A stretch of DNA of 42,995 bases from Halieaceae bacterium (GTDB lineage: Bacteria > Pseudomonadota > Gammaproteobacteria > Pseudomonadales > Halieaceae): the NCBI GenBank assembly GCA_002683335.1, contig NYTE01000048.1, forward strand, positions 1-42,995. Reading direction: 5' to 3'. This document shows positions 35,581 through 42,995 of the stretch, piece after piece (positions within the stretch are counted from its first letter, which is position 1; the number at the start of each line of letters is the position of its first letter). A model generated the notes under the pieces. The model searched no databases and was not told where the DNA came from. It saw only the letters and a list, made by a program, of their open reading frames with translations. A program made the position numbers and the translations under genes.

Positions 35581-37158
35581 TCAGTGCTCACGCGTCTCGC
35601 GAAAACGAATATCCGGCCAGCGTTCTTCCATCAATGAGAGGTTCACTCTGGTCGGCGCTAAATAGGTGAGGTAGCCACCTCCGTCTTCAGAAAGGTGCTC
35701 GGCGGCCTTTTTACGAAACTCTTCAAGCTTGCGATCGTCCGCTGCTTCTACCCAACGGGCGGTGTAGACGTTGATTGGCTCATAAAGCGCTTCGACCTTG
35801 TATTCGTCAGCCAGCCGGTAGGCGACGACGTCGAACTGCAGTTGCCCCACAGCGCCCACAATAAGATCACTGTTGTTTAGCGGCGAAAATACCTGCGTTG
35901 AACCCTCCTCGGACAATTGCTGCAACCCCTTTTGCAGCGCTTTGGCCTTCATGGGGTCTTTTAGCCGAATACGCCGAAACAGCTCAGGTGCGAAATGGGG
36001 AATACCGGCAAAGCGGATAGCTTCGCCGGTCGTGAAAGTGTCGCCGATCTGGATCGTCCCATGGTTATGTAGACCGATAATATCCCCCGCCACCGCCGAC
36101 TCTACGAGGCTGCGATCGCCTGCACGAAAGGTTACTGCATCGGCAATGCGCACATTTTTTTCAATCCGGACGTGCCGCATCTTCATGCCTTTTTCATAGC
36201 GGCCTGAACAAATGCGCATGAAGGCAATACGGTCTCGGTGCTTGGGGTCCATGTTCGCCTGAATCTTGAATACAAAACCAGTGAAGTCGGGTTGGGATGC
36301 CTCGACCACTCGCTCAGTCGATACCCGGGGTTGGGGCGCGGGCGCCCAGTTGACAAAATCGTTCAGCATCTCTCGCACACCGAAGTTACCCAGTGCGGTA
36401 CCAAAAAATACCGGGGTTAACTGTCCCGCTAAAAAGGCGTCCAAATCAAATTCATGTGACGCACCACGAACCAATTCGATTTCCTCGAAAAACGCCTCAT
36501 AGTCATCAGCCAATAGGTCACGAGCAGGGTCTGAATCGAGGCCGGCAATGACTTTTTCCTCAGTCAGCACCCCGCCTTCTCCAGGGCTGAAACAATGAAT
36601 CGTATCGGTGTAGAGGTTATACACACCCTTGAAATCTCGCCCCATGCCGATGGGCCAGTTGATGGGGGCACCTGCAATACCTAATACCGCCTCAACCTCG
36701 TCCACTAGTTCGACGGGATCACGAATATCGCGGTCGAGTTTATTGATGAAAGTCAGGATTGGTGTATCCCGCAAGCGGCATACGTTCATTAGCTTGATGG
36801 TGCGATCCTCGACACCTTTAGCTCCGTCTATCACCATCAGCGCTGAATCCACTGCTGTCAGAGTCCGATATGTATCCTCCGAGAAGTCCTCGTGCCCTGG
36901 CGTATCCAACAAGTTGACCCAGCGGTCACGGTACGGAAACTGCATAACCGATGATGTGACAGAGATACCGCGCTCCTGCTCCAGCGTCATCCAATCGGAA
37001 GTCGCGTGAGGCCCTCTCTTACCTTTGACCGATCCGGCTACCTGAATGGCCTGACCCAATAACAGCAGTTTCTCCGTCATTGTCGTTTTACCCGCATCCG
37101 GATGCGAAATAATGGCAAAAGTGCGGCGGGAATCGATGTCGCGCTGTAAGTCAGACAT
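35581..37158 (-). CDS. prfC: Peptide chain release factor 3 (RF3)
   Basis: A 525-residue translational GTPase with G1 (SHPDAGKTT), G3 ([16 protein letters not shown]) and G4 (NKLDRD), and the RF3-specific C-terminal domains. It recycles RF1 and RF2 from the ribosome after termination. AGGAG precedes the ATG. It follows lipB by 48 bases, where lipA is often found in related bacteria. Confidence 0.97.
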   Translation of the reverse strand: MSDLQRDIDSRRTFAIISHPDAGKTTMTEKLLLLGQAIQVAGSVKGKRGPHATSDWMTLEQERGISVTSSVMQFPYRDRWVNLLDTPGHEDFSEDTYRTLTAVDSALMVIDGAKGVEDRTIKLMNVCRLRDTPILTFINKLDRDIRDPVELVDEVEAVLGIAGAPINWPIGMGRDFKGVYNLYTDTIHCFSPGEGGVLTEEKVIAGLDSDPARDLLADDYEAFFEEIELVRGASHEFDLDAFLAGQLTPVFFGTALGNFGVREMLNDFVNWAPAPQPRVSTERVVEASQPDFTGFVFKIQANMDPKHRDRIAFMRICSGRYEKGMKMRHVRIEKNVRIADAVTFRAGDRSLVESAVAGDIIGLHNHGTIQIGDTFTTGEAIRFAGIPHFAPELFRRIRLKDPMKAKALQKGLQQLSEEGSTQVFSPLNNSDLIVGAVGQLQFDVVAYRLADEYKVEALYEPINVYTARWVEAADDRKLEEFRKKAAEHLSEDGGGYLTYLAPTRVNLSLMEERWPDIRFRETREH

Positions 37159-37206
37159 GGTGGCTCCTATGAGGACGCCGGATTATGCCAGCCAATTAGG
37201 GGGTCG

Positions 37207-37824
37207 TCAGGTCTGAGAGGGTAATACCTGCTCAAGGTGATGCAGCAGCCGCTCACCCAGATCAGTGAAGTCTATCGGCTCATCTGCCCCCACCTCTAGC
37301 TGAACCGAGGTCACTTCCAACCCTTCGTGTCCACAAGGATTGATACCCGAGAACGGGGATAGATCCATATCAACATTAAGCGATAAACCGTGGTAACTGC
37401 GACCTCGGCTAACCTTCAAGCCGAGAGCTGCTATCTTTCTGCCCCGCACATAAACGCCTCTTGCCGCCGGGTCGCCCTGAGCGGTGATACCGTGATCGGC
37501 CAGTAGATTGATTACTGCTGTCTCGAGGCTTTCCACCAACTCACGCACATTCATGCCCGCACGCCGGAGATCATAGAGAACATAGGCGATCCATTGGCCG
37601 GGACCGTGATACGTGACCTGGCCACCCCGATCGATGTGAACAACTGGAATAGCACCCGCGTCCAGAACATGCTCGGCACGACCAGACAGCCCCTGAGTGT
37701 AAACCGGCGGGTGCTGTAGTAGCCATATTTCATCGTCGGTAGCCCCCGTTCGGGCCGCGGTGAAAACCTTCATCGCCTCAAAGGTGGGGGAAAACTCCAC
37801 TAATCCCAGTCGCCGGAATTCCAT
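37207..37824 (-). CDS. lipB: Octanoyl-[ACP]:protein transferase LipB
   Basis: 205 residues with GGQVTYHGPGQ, the catalytic Lys in RKIAALGLKVSRG, and the catalytic Cys in INPCGHEG. It moves octanoate from acyl carrier protein to apo-lipoyl domains, the first step in lipoate synthesis. It starts 4 bases after ybeD, the common arrangement. The partner synthase lipA is not in the window. Confidence 0.96.
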   Translation of the reverse strand: MEFRRLGLVEFSPTFEAMKVFTAARTGATDDEIWLLQHPPVYTQGLSGRAEHVLDAGAIPVVHIDRGGQVTYHGPGQWIAYVLYDLRRAGMNVRELVESLETAVINLLADHGITAQGDPAARGVYVRGRKIAALGLKVSRGRSYHGLSLNVDMDLSPFSGINPCGHEGLEVTSVQLEVGADEPIDFTDLGERLLHHLEQVLPSQT

Positions 37825-37828
37825 GAGC

Positions 37829-38095
37829 TTAAATCACCATAGACACCAAGCCCGTGTCCATCAAATCTTGATGTATTAGGCGCAACTGTGTCTCGCTCTG
37901 AGCTTCGATGGTGACAGTAATAGACTGAAAAGTGCCTTTTTTCGAGTCCTTTATCACCACGTCATCCCGACTGAAACCCGATGCATGGCGATCAAAAATA
38001 CTCAGAACCCTAGCGCTAAAAGTATCACTGGATCGGCCGAGCACTTTGATCGGGTAAGCACAAGGAAATACGATCTTTGGAGGCTCGACATTCAC
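37829..38095 (-). CDS. ybeD: YbeD/DUF493 family protein
   Basis: 88 residues, the usual size, with VFPCAYPIKVLGRSSDTFSARVLSIFDRH and the C-terminal LRLIHQDLMDTGLVSMVI typical of the family. The fold is an ACT-like alpha-beta sandwich; it is thought to help regulate lipoate or related metabolism, but the role is unproven. The start is GTG at 38095, 6 bases after dacA. Confidence 0.93.
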   Translation of the reverse strand: MNVEPPKIVFPCAYPIKVLGRSSDTFSARVLSIFDRHASGFSRDDVVIKDSKKGTFQSITVTIEAQSETQLRLIHQDLMDTGLVSMVI

Positions 38096-38101
38096 AGGTA
38101 T

Positions 38102-39295
38102 TTAGCCCGCCAAGCCCTGAAACCACAGCACGATACTATCCCATAACCGCGCAAAAAAACCTGCAGCCTCAATATTGTTGAGTACTTCGAGGGGGATCTC
38201 AGCCACTGCCTCGCCATTTCGGCTCAGCAATACTCTACCAACGACGTCGCCCACTAGCAGCGGCGCGATCAGCGGTGTGTCTACCTCGACAGACTGCGTG
38301 ATCTCGACGCTGGCACGCGGCAAGGTCAATACAACATCCCTACTGACACCGAGAGAAACTTGCTCACTGAGCCCCTTCCAAACGCGATGTTCAACCAGCA
38401 CTTGCTCCGCCGTGAGAGGGCGGACCGTCTCATAAAATCTAAACCCATAGTTGAGCAAACTGCGTGTTTCAGCCTTGCGGCTGCCTGTAGAGCTGCTTCC
38501 CATTACGACTGAAATCAATCGCATTCCTTTGCGCTTTGCTGACGCCACAAGGCCATATCCTGCTTCGCGTGTATACCCTGTCTTAAGACCGTCCACCGTA
38601 TCGTCCTCCCGTAAAAGGTGGTTGCGGTTGTATTGTGTAATGTCGTTATAGGTATAACTTCGCTCTTTGTAGACTGTATAGCGATCCGGGTGGTCGCGAA
38701 TCGCTGCAATCGCCAACGCTGCAAGATCTCTGGCGGTAGACGAGTGGTCTGGATGCGGCAGCCCGTGGCTATTTTCAAAGTGGGTGCTAACGAGATTCAT
38801 CTCACTCGCATATTGATTCATCAAATCGACAAATGCCTTCTCGCTCCCGGCAATGTGTTCGGCAATCGCTACCGTGGCATCATTGCCAGACGAAATCACA
38901 ATGCCTCGCTCCAGTTCGGCCACCGTCACGACCTTCCCGGGTTCAATCCACATTAGCGAAGAACCGTTAAAAACCGGGTTCTGAGACCAGGCATTTCTGC
39001 TCACGGGCACGACATCATTCAGACCCAATCGCCCCAGCTCAACTTCCTGTGCAAGGATGTAAGCGGTCATCAGCTTGGTAAGGCTGGCTGGCGGCAGTTT
39101 TAAATCGGGGTTGTGCTCCACCAACACTTCACCCGTATCAAAATCCACCAAAATGTAAGAATCCGCATTGATGGAAGGGGGCGCCGGTACCAAGCCGGCG
39201 CCGGCATTTACGGTAGTCGTAAGTAGCAGGTTCGCCAGAGCAAAACCGAATAACCAACACCTCAAATTCTGCACAACTAACCTCTTCACACTCAT
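38102..39295 (-). CDS. dacA: D-alanyl-D-alanine carboxypeptidase (PBP5/6 family)
   Basis: 397 residues from the ATG at 39295 (MSVKRLV... with signal peptide ending near VNAG). The active site is intact: SxxK in ASLTKLM, SxN in SSGNDAT and KTG in DGLKTGY. It has the C-terminal PBP5 beta-domain and an amphipathic tail helix (ARLWDSIVLWFQGLAG) that anchors it to the outer face of the inner membrane. It trims pentapeptide stems. The longer frame from 39409 reads into rlpA and lacks a signal peptide at its start. Confidence 0.95.
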   Translation of the reverse strand: MSVKRLVVQNLRCWLFGFALANLLLTTTVNAGAGLVPAPPSINADSYILVDFDTGEVLVEHNPDLKLPPASLTKLMTAYILAQEVELGRLGLNDVVPVSRNAWSQNPVFNGSSLMWIEPGKVVTVAELERGIVISSGNDATVAIAEHIAGSEKAFVDLMNQYASEMNLVSTHFENSHGLPHPDHSSTARDLAALAIAAIRDHPDRYTVYKERSYTYNDITQYNRNHLLREDDTVDGLKTGYTREAGYGLVASAKRKGMRLISVVMGSSSTGSRKAETRSLLNYGFRFYETVRPLTAEQVLVEHRVWKGLSEQVSLGVSRDVVLTLPRASVEITQSVEVDTPLIAPLLVGDVVGRVLLSRNGEAVAEIPLEVLNNIEAAGFFARLWDSIVLWFQGLAG

Positions 39296-39359
39296 AACAT
39301 CAATTTCGCGGTCGTCCGGCAGTGTAACAAGCGGCGGCGAGTACAGAGGACGTAAATTT

Positions 39360-40124
39360 TTAGGGCAGACGTAAAGGCTCTGGGAAGCCCTGATCCAGCA
39401 ACTGACCACGCATCCACTCCAAAGCGCTTTGACCTTCGAATGGGCCCAGTCTCACGCGATGCAATCTTTTTCCGTCGACGTCAACTGGCGATACGTACCA
39501 GTTCTGACCCCATTGCCGCTGTAAAGTTCGCGCCAAATCAAGCGCCGATTGCCATGAGGAGAACGCCCCAATCTGCAAATAACGGTGAACGGCTGAAGGT
39601 TGATCACGGCGGTCTTCAATGCCCTCTTGCGGAAGCGCCTCGATCTGCACTTTGGCAGTACCTTGCTCCGAAAATCCAAGGGCCACAGCAGCCTGATACG
39701 AAACATCAATAATGCGATCTGGAGCAAAGGGGCCCCGATCATTGACACGCAATACTACGGTGCGTTGATTCTTAAGATTCTTCACTCGGACATAACTGGG
39801 GATAGGCAGGGAGCGATGGGCGGCAGTGGCGCCATAAACATCGTAGATTTCACCGTTGGATGTAGAGCGCCCTTGAAACTTCATGCCATACCAGGAGGCG
39901 AGGCCCTCTTCTCGGTATCCCTCATTAGTACCCAGTACTGTGTAGCGAGCACCGTGAACCTCATAAGGACTTTTATTTCCGTAGCGCAGTATCGGTTCTG
40001 CCCGCGGCACCGCATCCACCCATGGTATCGAAGCAGGCGCTGAGGGTGGATAGTCGGCGCCGGCGGCAGTTGCTTCCTGAACAGTGCTTGCAATCAACGC
40101 GAAAAGTGCCAACAACAAACCCAT
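39360..40124 (-). CDS. rlpA: RlpA-like septal/peptidoglycan lytic protein
   Basis: 254 residues with a signal peptide (MGLLLALFALIASTVQEATA), the double-psi beta-barrel domain (GLASWYGMKFQGRSTSNGEIYD, VRVNDRGPFAPDRIIDVSYQAA) and a C-terminal SPOR domain (about 185-254, YLQIGAFSSWQSALDLA...VRLGPF). It cleaves denuded glycan strands, and the SPOR domain targets the septum. The ATG at 40124 overlaps the mltB stop by one base (TAATG). The signal peptide has no lipobox Cys, unlike the usual lipoprotein form, so it may be soluble in the periplasm. Confidence 0.93.
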   Translation of the reverse strand: MGLLLALFALIASTVQEATAAGADYPPSAPASIPWVDAVPRAEPILRYGNKSPYEVHGARYTVLGTNEGYREEGLASWYGMKFQGRSTSNGEIYDVYGATAAHRSLPIPSYVRVKNLKNQRTVVLRVNDRGPFAPDRIIDVSYQAAVALGFSEQGTAKVQIEALPQEGIEDRRDQPSAVHRYLQIGAFSSWQSALDLARTLQRQWGQNWYVSPVDVDGKRLHRVRLGPFEGQSALEWMRGQLLDQGFPEPLRLP

Positions 40125-41155
40125 TAAAGGTCTTTCTCCTTCCGAGCCTTCGCTATTGACTGACTCAGGTCCCAAACTGCCATGGCGTACATAGCGCTAT
40201 GGTTGTAGCGCGTGATGACATAGAAATTTTCCAAACCCAGCCAATATGCCATGCCGTCCTGTACCTCCAGACCGATAGGCGTTGCCATTGCGTCCGAGTT
40301 GATAGATTGAGATGGCATCACCCCCCGGGCGACCAGTTGGGCCACGCTGTGGATCGGCTTCAGCCCCCCCTCGAAAAGCCCTGGATCGGGATCATTCACT
40401 GTCGCCGAAACCACCACATCCTTATCAGCGTGCCAACCGTGCTCCAGCAAATAGTTGCCAACACTGCTGATTGCATCGGCTGGGTTATCCCAAATATCGG
40501 GTGCGCCTTCGCCCTCAAAACGAGTAGCGTAAGCTCGATAACTTGACGGCATGAACTGACCATAACCCATTGCCCCCGCATAAGAGCCTTTCAGCATGAG
40601 TGGATCCTTACCGGACTCCCAAGCCAGCAGCAGGAATGCCTCAAGTTCTTTGGTGAAAAACGCCGATCTTCTGGGGTAATCAAATGCCAGCGTGGCCAAA
40701 GCATCAATCACTCGATAGCTGCCAGTAATCCTGCCGTAAAAGGTCTCCACGCCGATAATGGCGACGATCACTTCCGGCGGTACGCCGGTAACGGCCGACA
40801 CGGCGTCCAGGACGAGCGAGTGCTCGTCCCAAAAGACGACGCCTTCACTAGTGCGGCGAGGCGTCAGAAAAATTTGTCGATACTCATGCCATGGCTTGGT
40901 TTTCTCAGCGGGTCTGGCAATCGCATCAAGTATCGATTGTTGACGCTCCGCAGCACTGACCAAGTCGGTCGACCACTTGGCATCAACGCCGGCAAGCTCT
41001 GCTGATTTAATCACCTCGATAGCAGCTACGCGCTCGGCATATTCTCCAGCAGCCACCTCAACAGCAATCAGGCTACTCAACGCCGCCCAAAGCAAGATGG
41101 GCGCCGCCCGGACGCCCCAGCGTCGCGCGCACCGGGTGCTGAAAAGTAACCTCAT
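40124..41155 (-). CDS. mltB: Membrane-bound lytic murein transglycosylase B
   Basis: 343 residues with an N-terminal signal sequence (MRLLFSTRCARRWGVRAAPILLWAALSSLIA) and a soluble lytic transglycosylase family 3 domain. The catalytic Glu is in AIIGVETFYGR, followed by KGSYAGAMGYGQFMPSSYRAYA and NPADAISSVGNYL. It cleaves MurNAc-GlcNAc bonds to make anhydro-muropeptides. I see no lipobox, so it could be secreted or anchored by its signal helix. The ATG at 41155 overlaps the rodA stop (ATGA). Confidence 0.95.
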   Translation of the reverse strand: MRLLFSTRCARRWGVRAAPILLWAALSSLIAVEVAAGEYAERVAAIEVIKSAELAGVDAKWSTDLVSAAERQQSILDAIARPAEKTKPWHEYRQIFLTPRRTSEGVVFWDEHSLVLDAVSAVTGVPPEVIVAIIGVETFYGRITGSYRVIDALATLAFDYPRRSAFFTKELEAFLLLAWESGKDPLMLKGSYAGAMGYGQFMPSSYRAYATRFEGEGAPDIWDNPADAISSVGNYLLEHGWHADKDVVVSATVNDPDPGLFEGGLKPIHSVAQLVARGVMPSQSINSDAMATPIGLEVQDGMAYWLGLENFYVITRYNHSAMYAMAVWDLSQSIAKARKEKDL

Positions 41156-42291
41156 TGAGAAATAATCCTTGTCTCTGTACTGATCGCTGTCAGGATACCG
41201 AAACCCAACATAAGTGTAACGATGGCCGTGCCGCCAAAGCTGATAAATGGCAGCGGGACGCCCACAACAGGTAACAACCCTGCGACCATACCCATATTGA
41301 CCACGACATACACACAAAAGGTCAAGGTAATCGCGCTGGCAAGCAGTCGGCCATAAGTACTCTGTGCCGTCAGACTTATCCAGAACCCTCGCGCAACGAC
41401 CAAACCATAAAGCGCGAGCAGGCAGAGCACCCCGCGGAAACCCCACTCCTCAGCCAATACGGCGATGATGAAATCCGTTTGACTCTCGGGTAAAAAATCG
41501 AGGTGAGACTGAGTGCCTTGTAACCAACCCTTTCCTGACCACCCCCCCGACCCAATGGCGGTTTTTGACTGAATGATATTCCAGCCCGCACCTAGCTTGT
41601 CGGCTTCAGGATCAAATAAGGTCAAGATTCGTTGCTTCTGGTAGTCCCTCAAGATGAACAGCCAAGCGGGCCATAGTGCCGCCAACGCAGTGAGCATACC
41701 CGCCATGATCTGCCACCAGCTGATGCCCGCCATGAAAATAACAGAGGCTCCACTGGCCGCCACCAGCAACGCAGTGCCGAGATCGGGTTGCAGGCCAATA
41801 ACGACAGCGGGTAGAGCAATAATGAGCAAACTCACCACAGTGACACCTAACCGCGGTGGCAACCCGTAGCGCACTACCCAGTAAGCGACAGCCAGTGGCA
41901 TTGCAATCTTCATCACCTCGGAGGGCTGGAATCGGATGATCCCGAGGCTCAGCCAGCGCTGAGCGCCTTTGGCACCAACACCGAACATGAGCACCATAAG
42001 CAATAGCCCTAAGGCAAAGAAATACAGGGCAGGACTCCAGCGCTGAATCGTATCGATCCGAACCTGAGCGACGACCAGCAACACGCCCCAACCCACGACA
42101 AAGTTGCGAAGTTGCCGACTTACAGTGCTCCAGTCGCCATCAGAGGCGCTGAACAATACGAACAGGCCCAGCACCATAATGAGACACAGAGGCAGTAACA
42201 GAACCAGATCAAGGTGTAACCACTGAGCCAGTGTCCTGGGTCGCGCGAAAGAACGCTGCGAATCATCGAGGTAGCGGGCGTATTCAGACAT
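41152..42291 (-). CDS. rodA: Rod-shape SEDS glycosyltransferase RodA
   Basis: A 379-residue membrane protein with about 10 hydrophobic segments. The SEDS signature loop GKGWLQGTQSHLDFLPESQTDFIIAVLAEEWGF carries the catalytic Asp, and PLPFISFGGTAIV closes the protein. It polymerises glycan strands for cylindrical elongation together with PBP2. It overlaps mrdA by 8 bases and mltB by 4. Confidence 0.98.
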   Translation of the reverse strand: MSEYARYLDDSQRSFARPRTLAQWLHLDLVLLLPLCLIMVLGLFVLFSASDGDWSTVSRQLRNFVVGWGVLLVVAQVRIDTIQRWSPALYFFALGLLLMVLMFGVGAKGAQRWLSLGIIRFQPSEVMKIAMPLAVAYWVVRYGLPPRLGVTVVSLLIIALPAVVIGLQPDLGTALLVAASGASVIFMAGISWWQIMAGMLTALAALWPAWLFILRDYQKQRILTLFDPEADKLGAGWNIIQSKTAIGSGGWSGKGWLQGTQSHLDFLPESQTDFIIAVLAEEWGFRGVLCLLALYGLVVARGFWISLTAQSTYGRLLASAITLTFCVYVVVNMGMVAGLLPVVGVPLPFISFGGTAIVTLMLGFGILTAISTETRIISQ

Positions 42292-42995
42292 CGCTGAGCT
42301 CGTTTAACCAGGCATCGATCACGCGGCGTGCAACTGGTGTTGCAGCGCTGCTACCTCCCCCATTCTCCGCTAAGACCACTACCACAATACGGGGCTTAGT
42401 CTCGGGTGCAAAGGCAATGAAGAGGCCATGATTACGATTGCGCTCACTTACCTTGTCCTCTTCGTAAATGGCATCTTGTGCTATACCAATCACCTGAGAC
42501 GTTCCCGTCTTGGCGGCCATTTGGTACGTGATACCCTTGGAGATGCTTGCCGCCGTGCCCCGTTGCCCGTGCACCACATCGACCATACCCTCGATAACCG
42601 CCCGCCAATCCTCTTCATGCATTTTGAGGGGTTCGCGCGGTACCCCTCCCACCGTCATGTCGCCAACACGATGAACGATCGACGGCACGAAGCTGGTTCC
42701 ACGGTTGGCCAACACCATTGTTGCCTGTGCAAGCTGCATCGGCGTCGCCAACATATAACCCTGGCCGATACCGGCGCTGAGGGTCTCACCCGGAAACCAT
42801 GCCTCGCCCATCGCTTCTCGCTTCCATCGAGTGTTCGGCAATATCCCACCTTGTTCAGCTGTTGTATCAACGCCCGTGGGCCGACCCAACCCAAAAGGTT
42901 CCAAGACGTCCGCCATGGTGTCGATGCCCATTCGGTGCGCGAGATCGTAGTAATAGGTATCACAGGACTCGGCAATGGCCATCCGCATGTCGACC
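42284..42995 (-). CDS. mrdA: Penicillin-binding protein 2 (C-terminal part; gene cut by window end)
   Basis: The last 235 or so residues of a transpeptidase, open to the window end. The second motif is seen in AESCDTYYYDLAHRMGID (SxD type of PBP2), with the KTG box in MAAKTGTSQV and HGLFIAFAPETKPRIVVVVLAENG following. The serine SxxK motif lies outside the window. It crosslinks peptidoglycan in the elongasome with RodA, which follows directly. Confidence 0.96.
   Translation of the reverse strand, partial: VDMRMAIAESCDTYYYDLAHRMGIDTMADVLEPFGLGRPTGVDTTAEQGGILPNTRWKREAMGEAWFPGETLSAGIGQGYMLATPMQLAQATMVLANRGTSFVPSIVHRVGDMTVGGVPREPLKMHEEDWRAVIEGMVDVVHGQRGTAASISKGITYQMAAKTGTSQVIGIAQDAIYEEDKVSERNRNHGLFIAFAPETKPRIVVVVLAENGGGSSAATPVARRVIDAWLNELSDV

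Overview
The window reads as a chromosome segment of a marine gammaproteobacterium, most likely from the OM60/NOR5 (Halieaceae) and related oligotrophic lineages. This placement is inferred from gene order and protein style, not from a marker-gene search. The core half has classical gammaproteobacterial synteny: aspS-yebC-ruvCAB-ybgC-tolQRAB-pal-cpoB-tRNA-Lys, and mrdA-rodA-mltB-rlpA-dacA-ybeD-lipB. The other half has a TonB receptor, a TPR-sulfotransferase and a large set of catabolic enzymes, as is common in marine heterotrophs.

Region 1 (1-4973): the 3' end of an unidentified plus-strand gene, then, on the minus strand, a TPR-sulfotransferase followed by a TonB-dependent outer-membrane receptor that ends at a good rho-independent terminator. 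Region 2 (5297-20407) is accessory and metabolic. It opens with an MFS transporter and an exported amidohydrolase. A TetR regulator is divergent, across a palindromic operator, from a run of plus-strand genes: two tandem phytoene-dehydrogenase-like FAD oxidoreductases, a GcvT-family methyltransferase, a Rieske oxygenase of the quaternary-amine type, an APC permease and a class III aminotransferase. A PhyH-type dioxygenase, a class II aldolase and a class V aminotransferase follow on mixed strands. I read this as an inducible pathway for importing and dismantling an N-methylated or amino-containing metabolite. The substrate cannot be named from sequence alone, and this is the best candidate here for an undescribed system.

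Region 3 (20503-31485, all minus strand) is housekeeping: tRNA-Lys(TTT), the Tol-Pal envelope system, YbgC, the RuvABC Holliday-junction machinery, YebC, AspRS, an FmdB-type zinc ribbon and an HU-like protein with a basic N-terminal tail. The tRNA-Lys lies exactly between the core block and the accessory block.

Region 4 (31727-35574, plus strand) holds proS, a PuuA-like glutamine-synthetase homologue and a glutathione peroxidase. Region 5 (35581-42995, minus strand) holds prfC and the cell-elongation cluster (PBP2, RodA, MltB, RlpA, DacA) with YbeD and LipB; mrdA runs off the window end. No CRISPR array, insertion sequence, integrase or rRNA was seen. Start codons were moved inward from the longest open frame for several genes (MFS, amidohydrolase, Rieske, APC, pal, aspS, proS, glnA-like, dacA, rlpA, mltB), for the reasons given in each entry.
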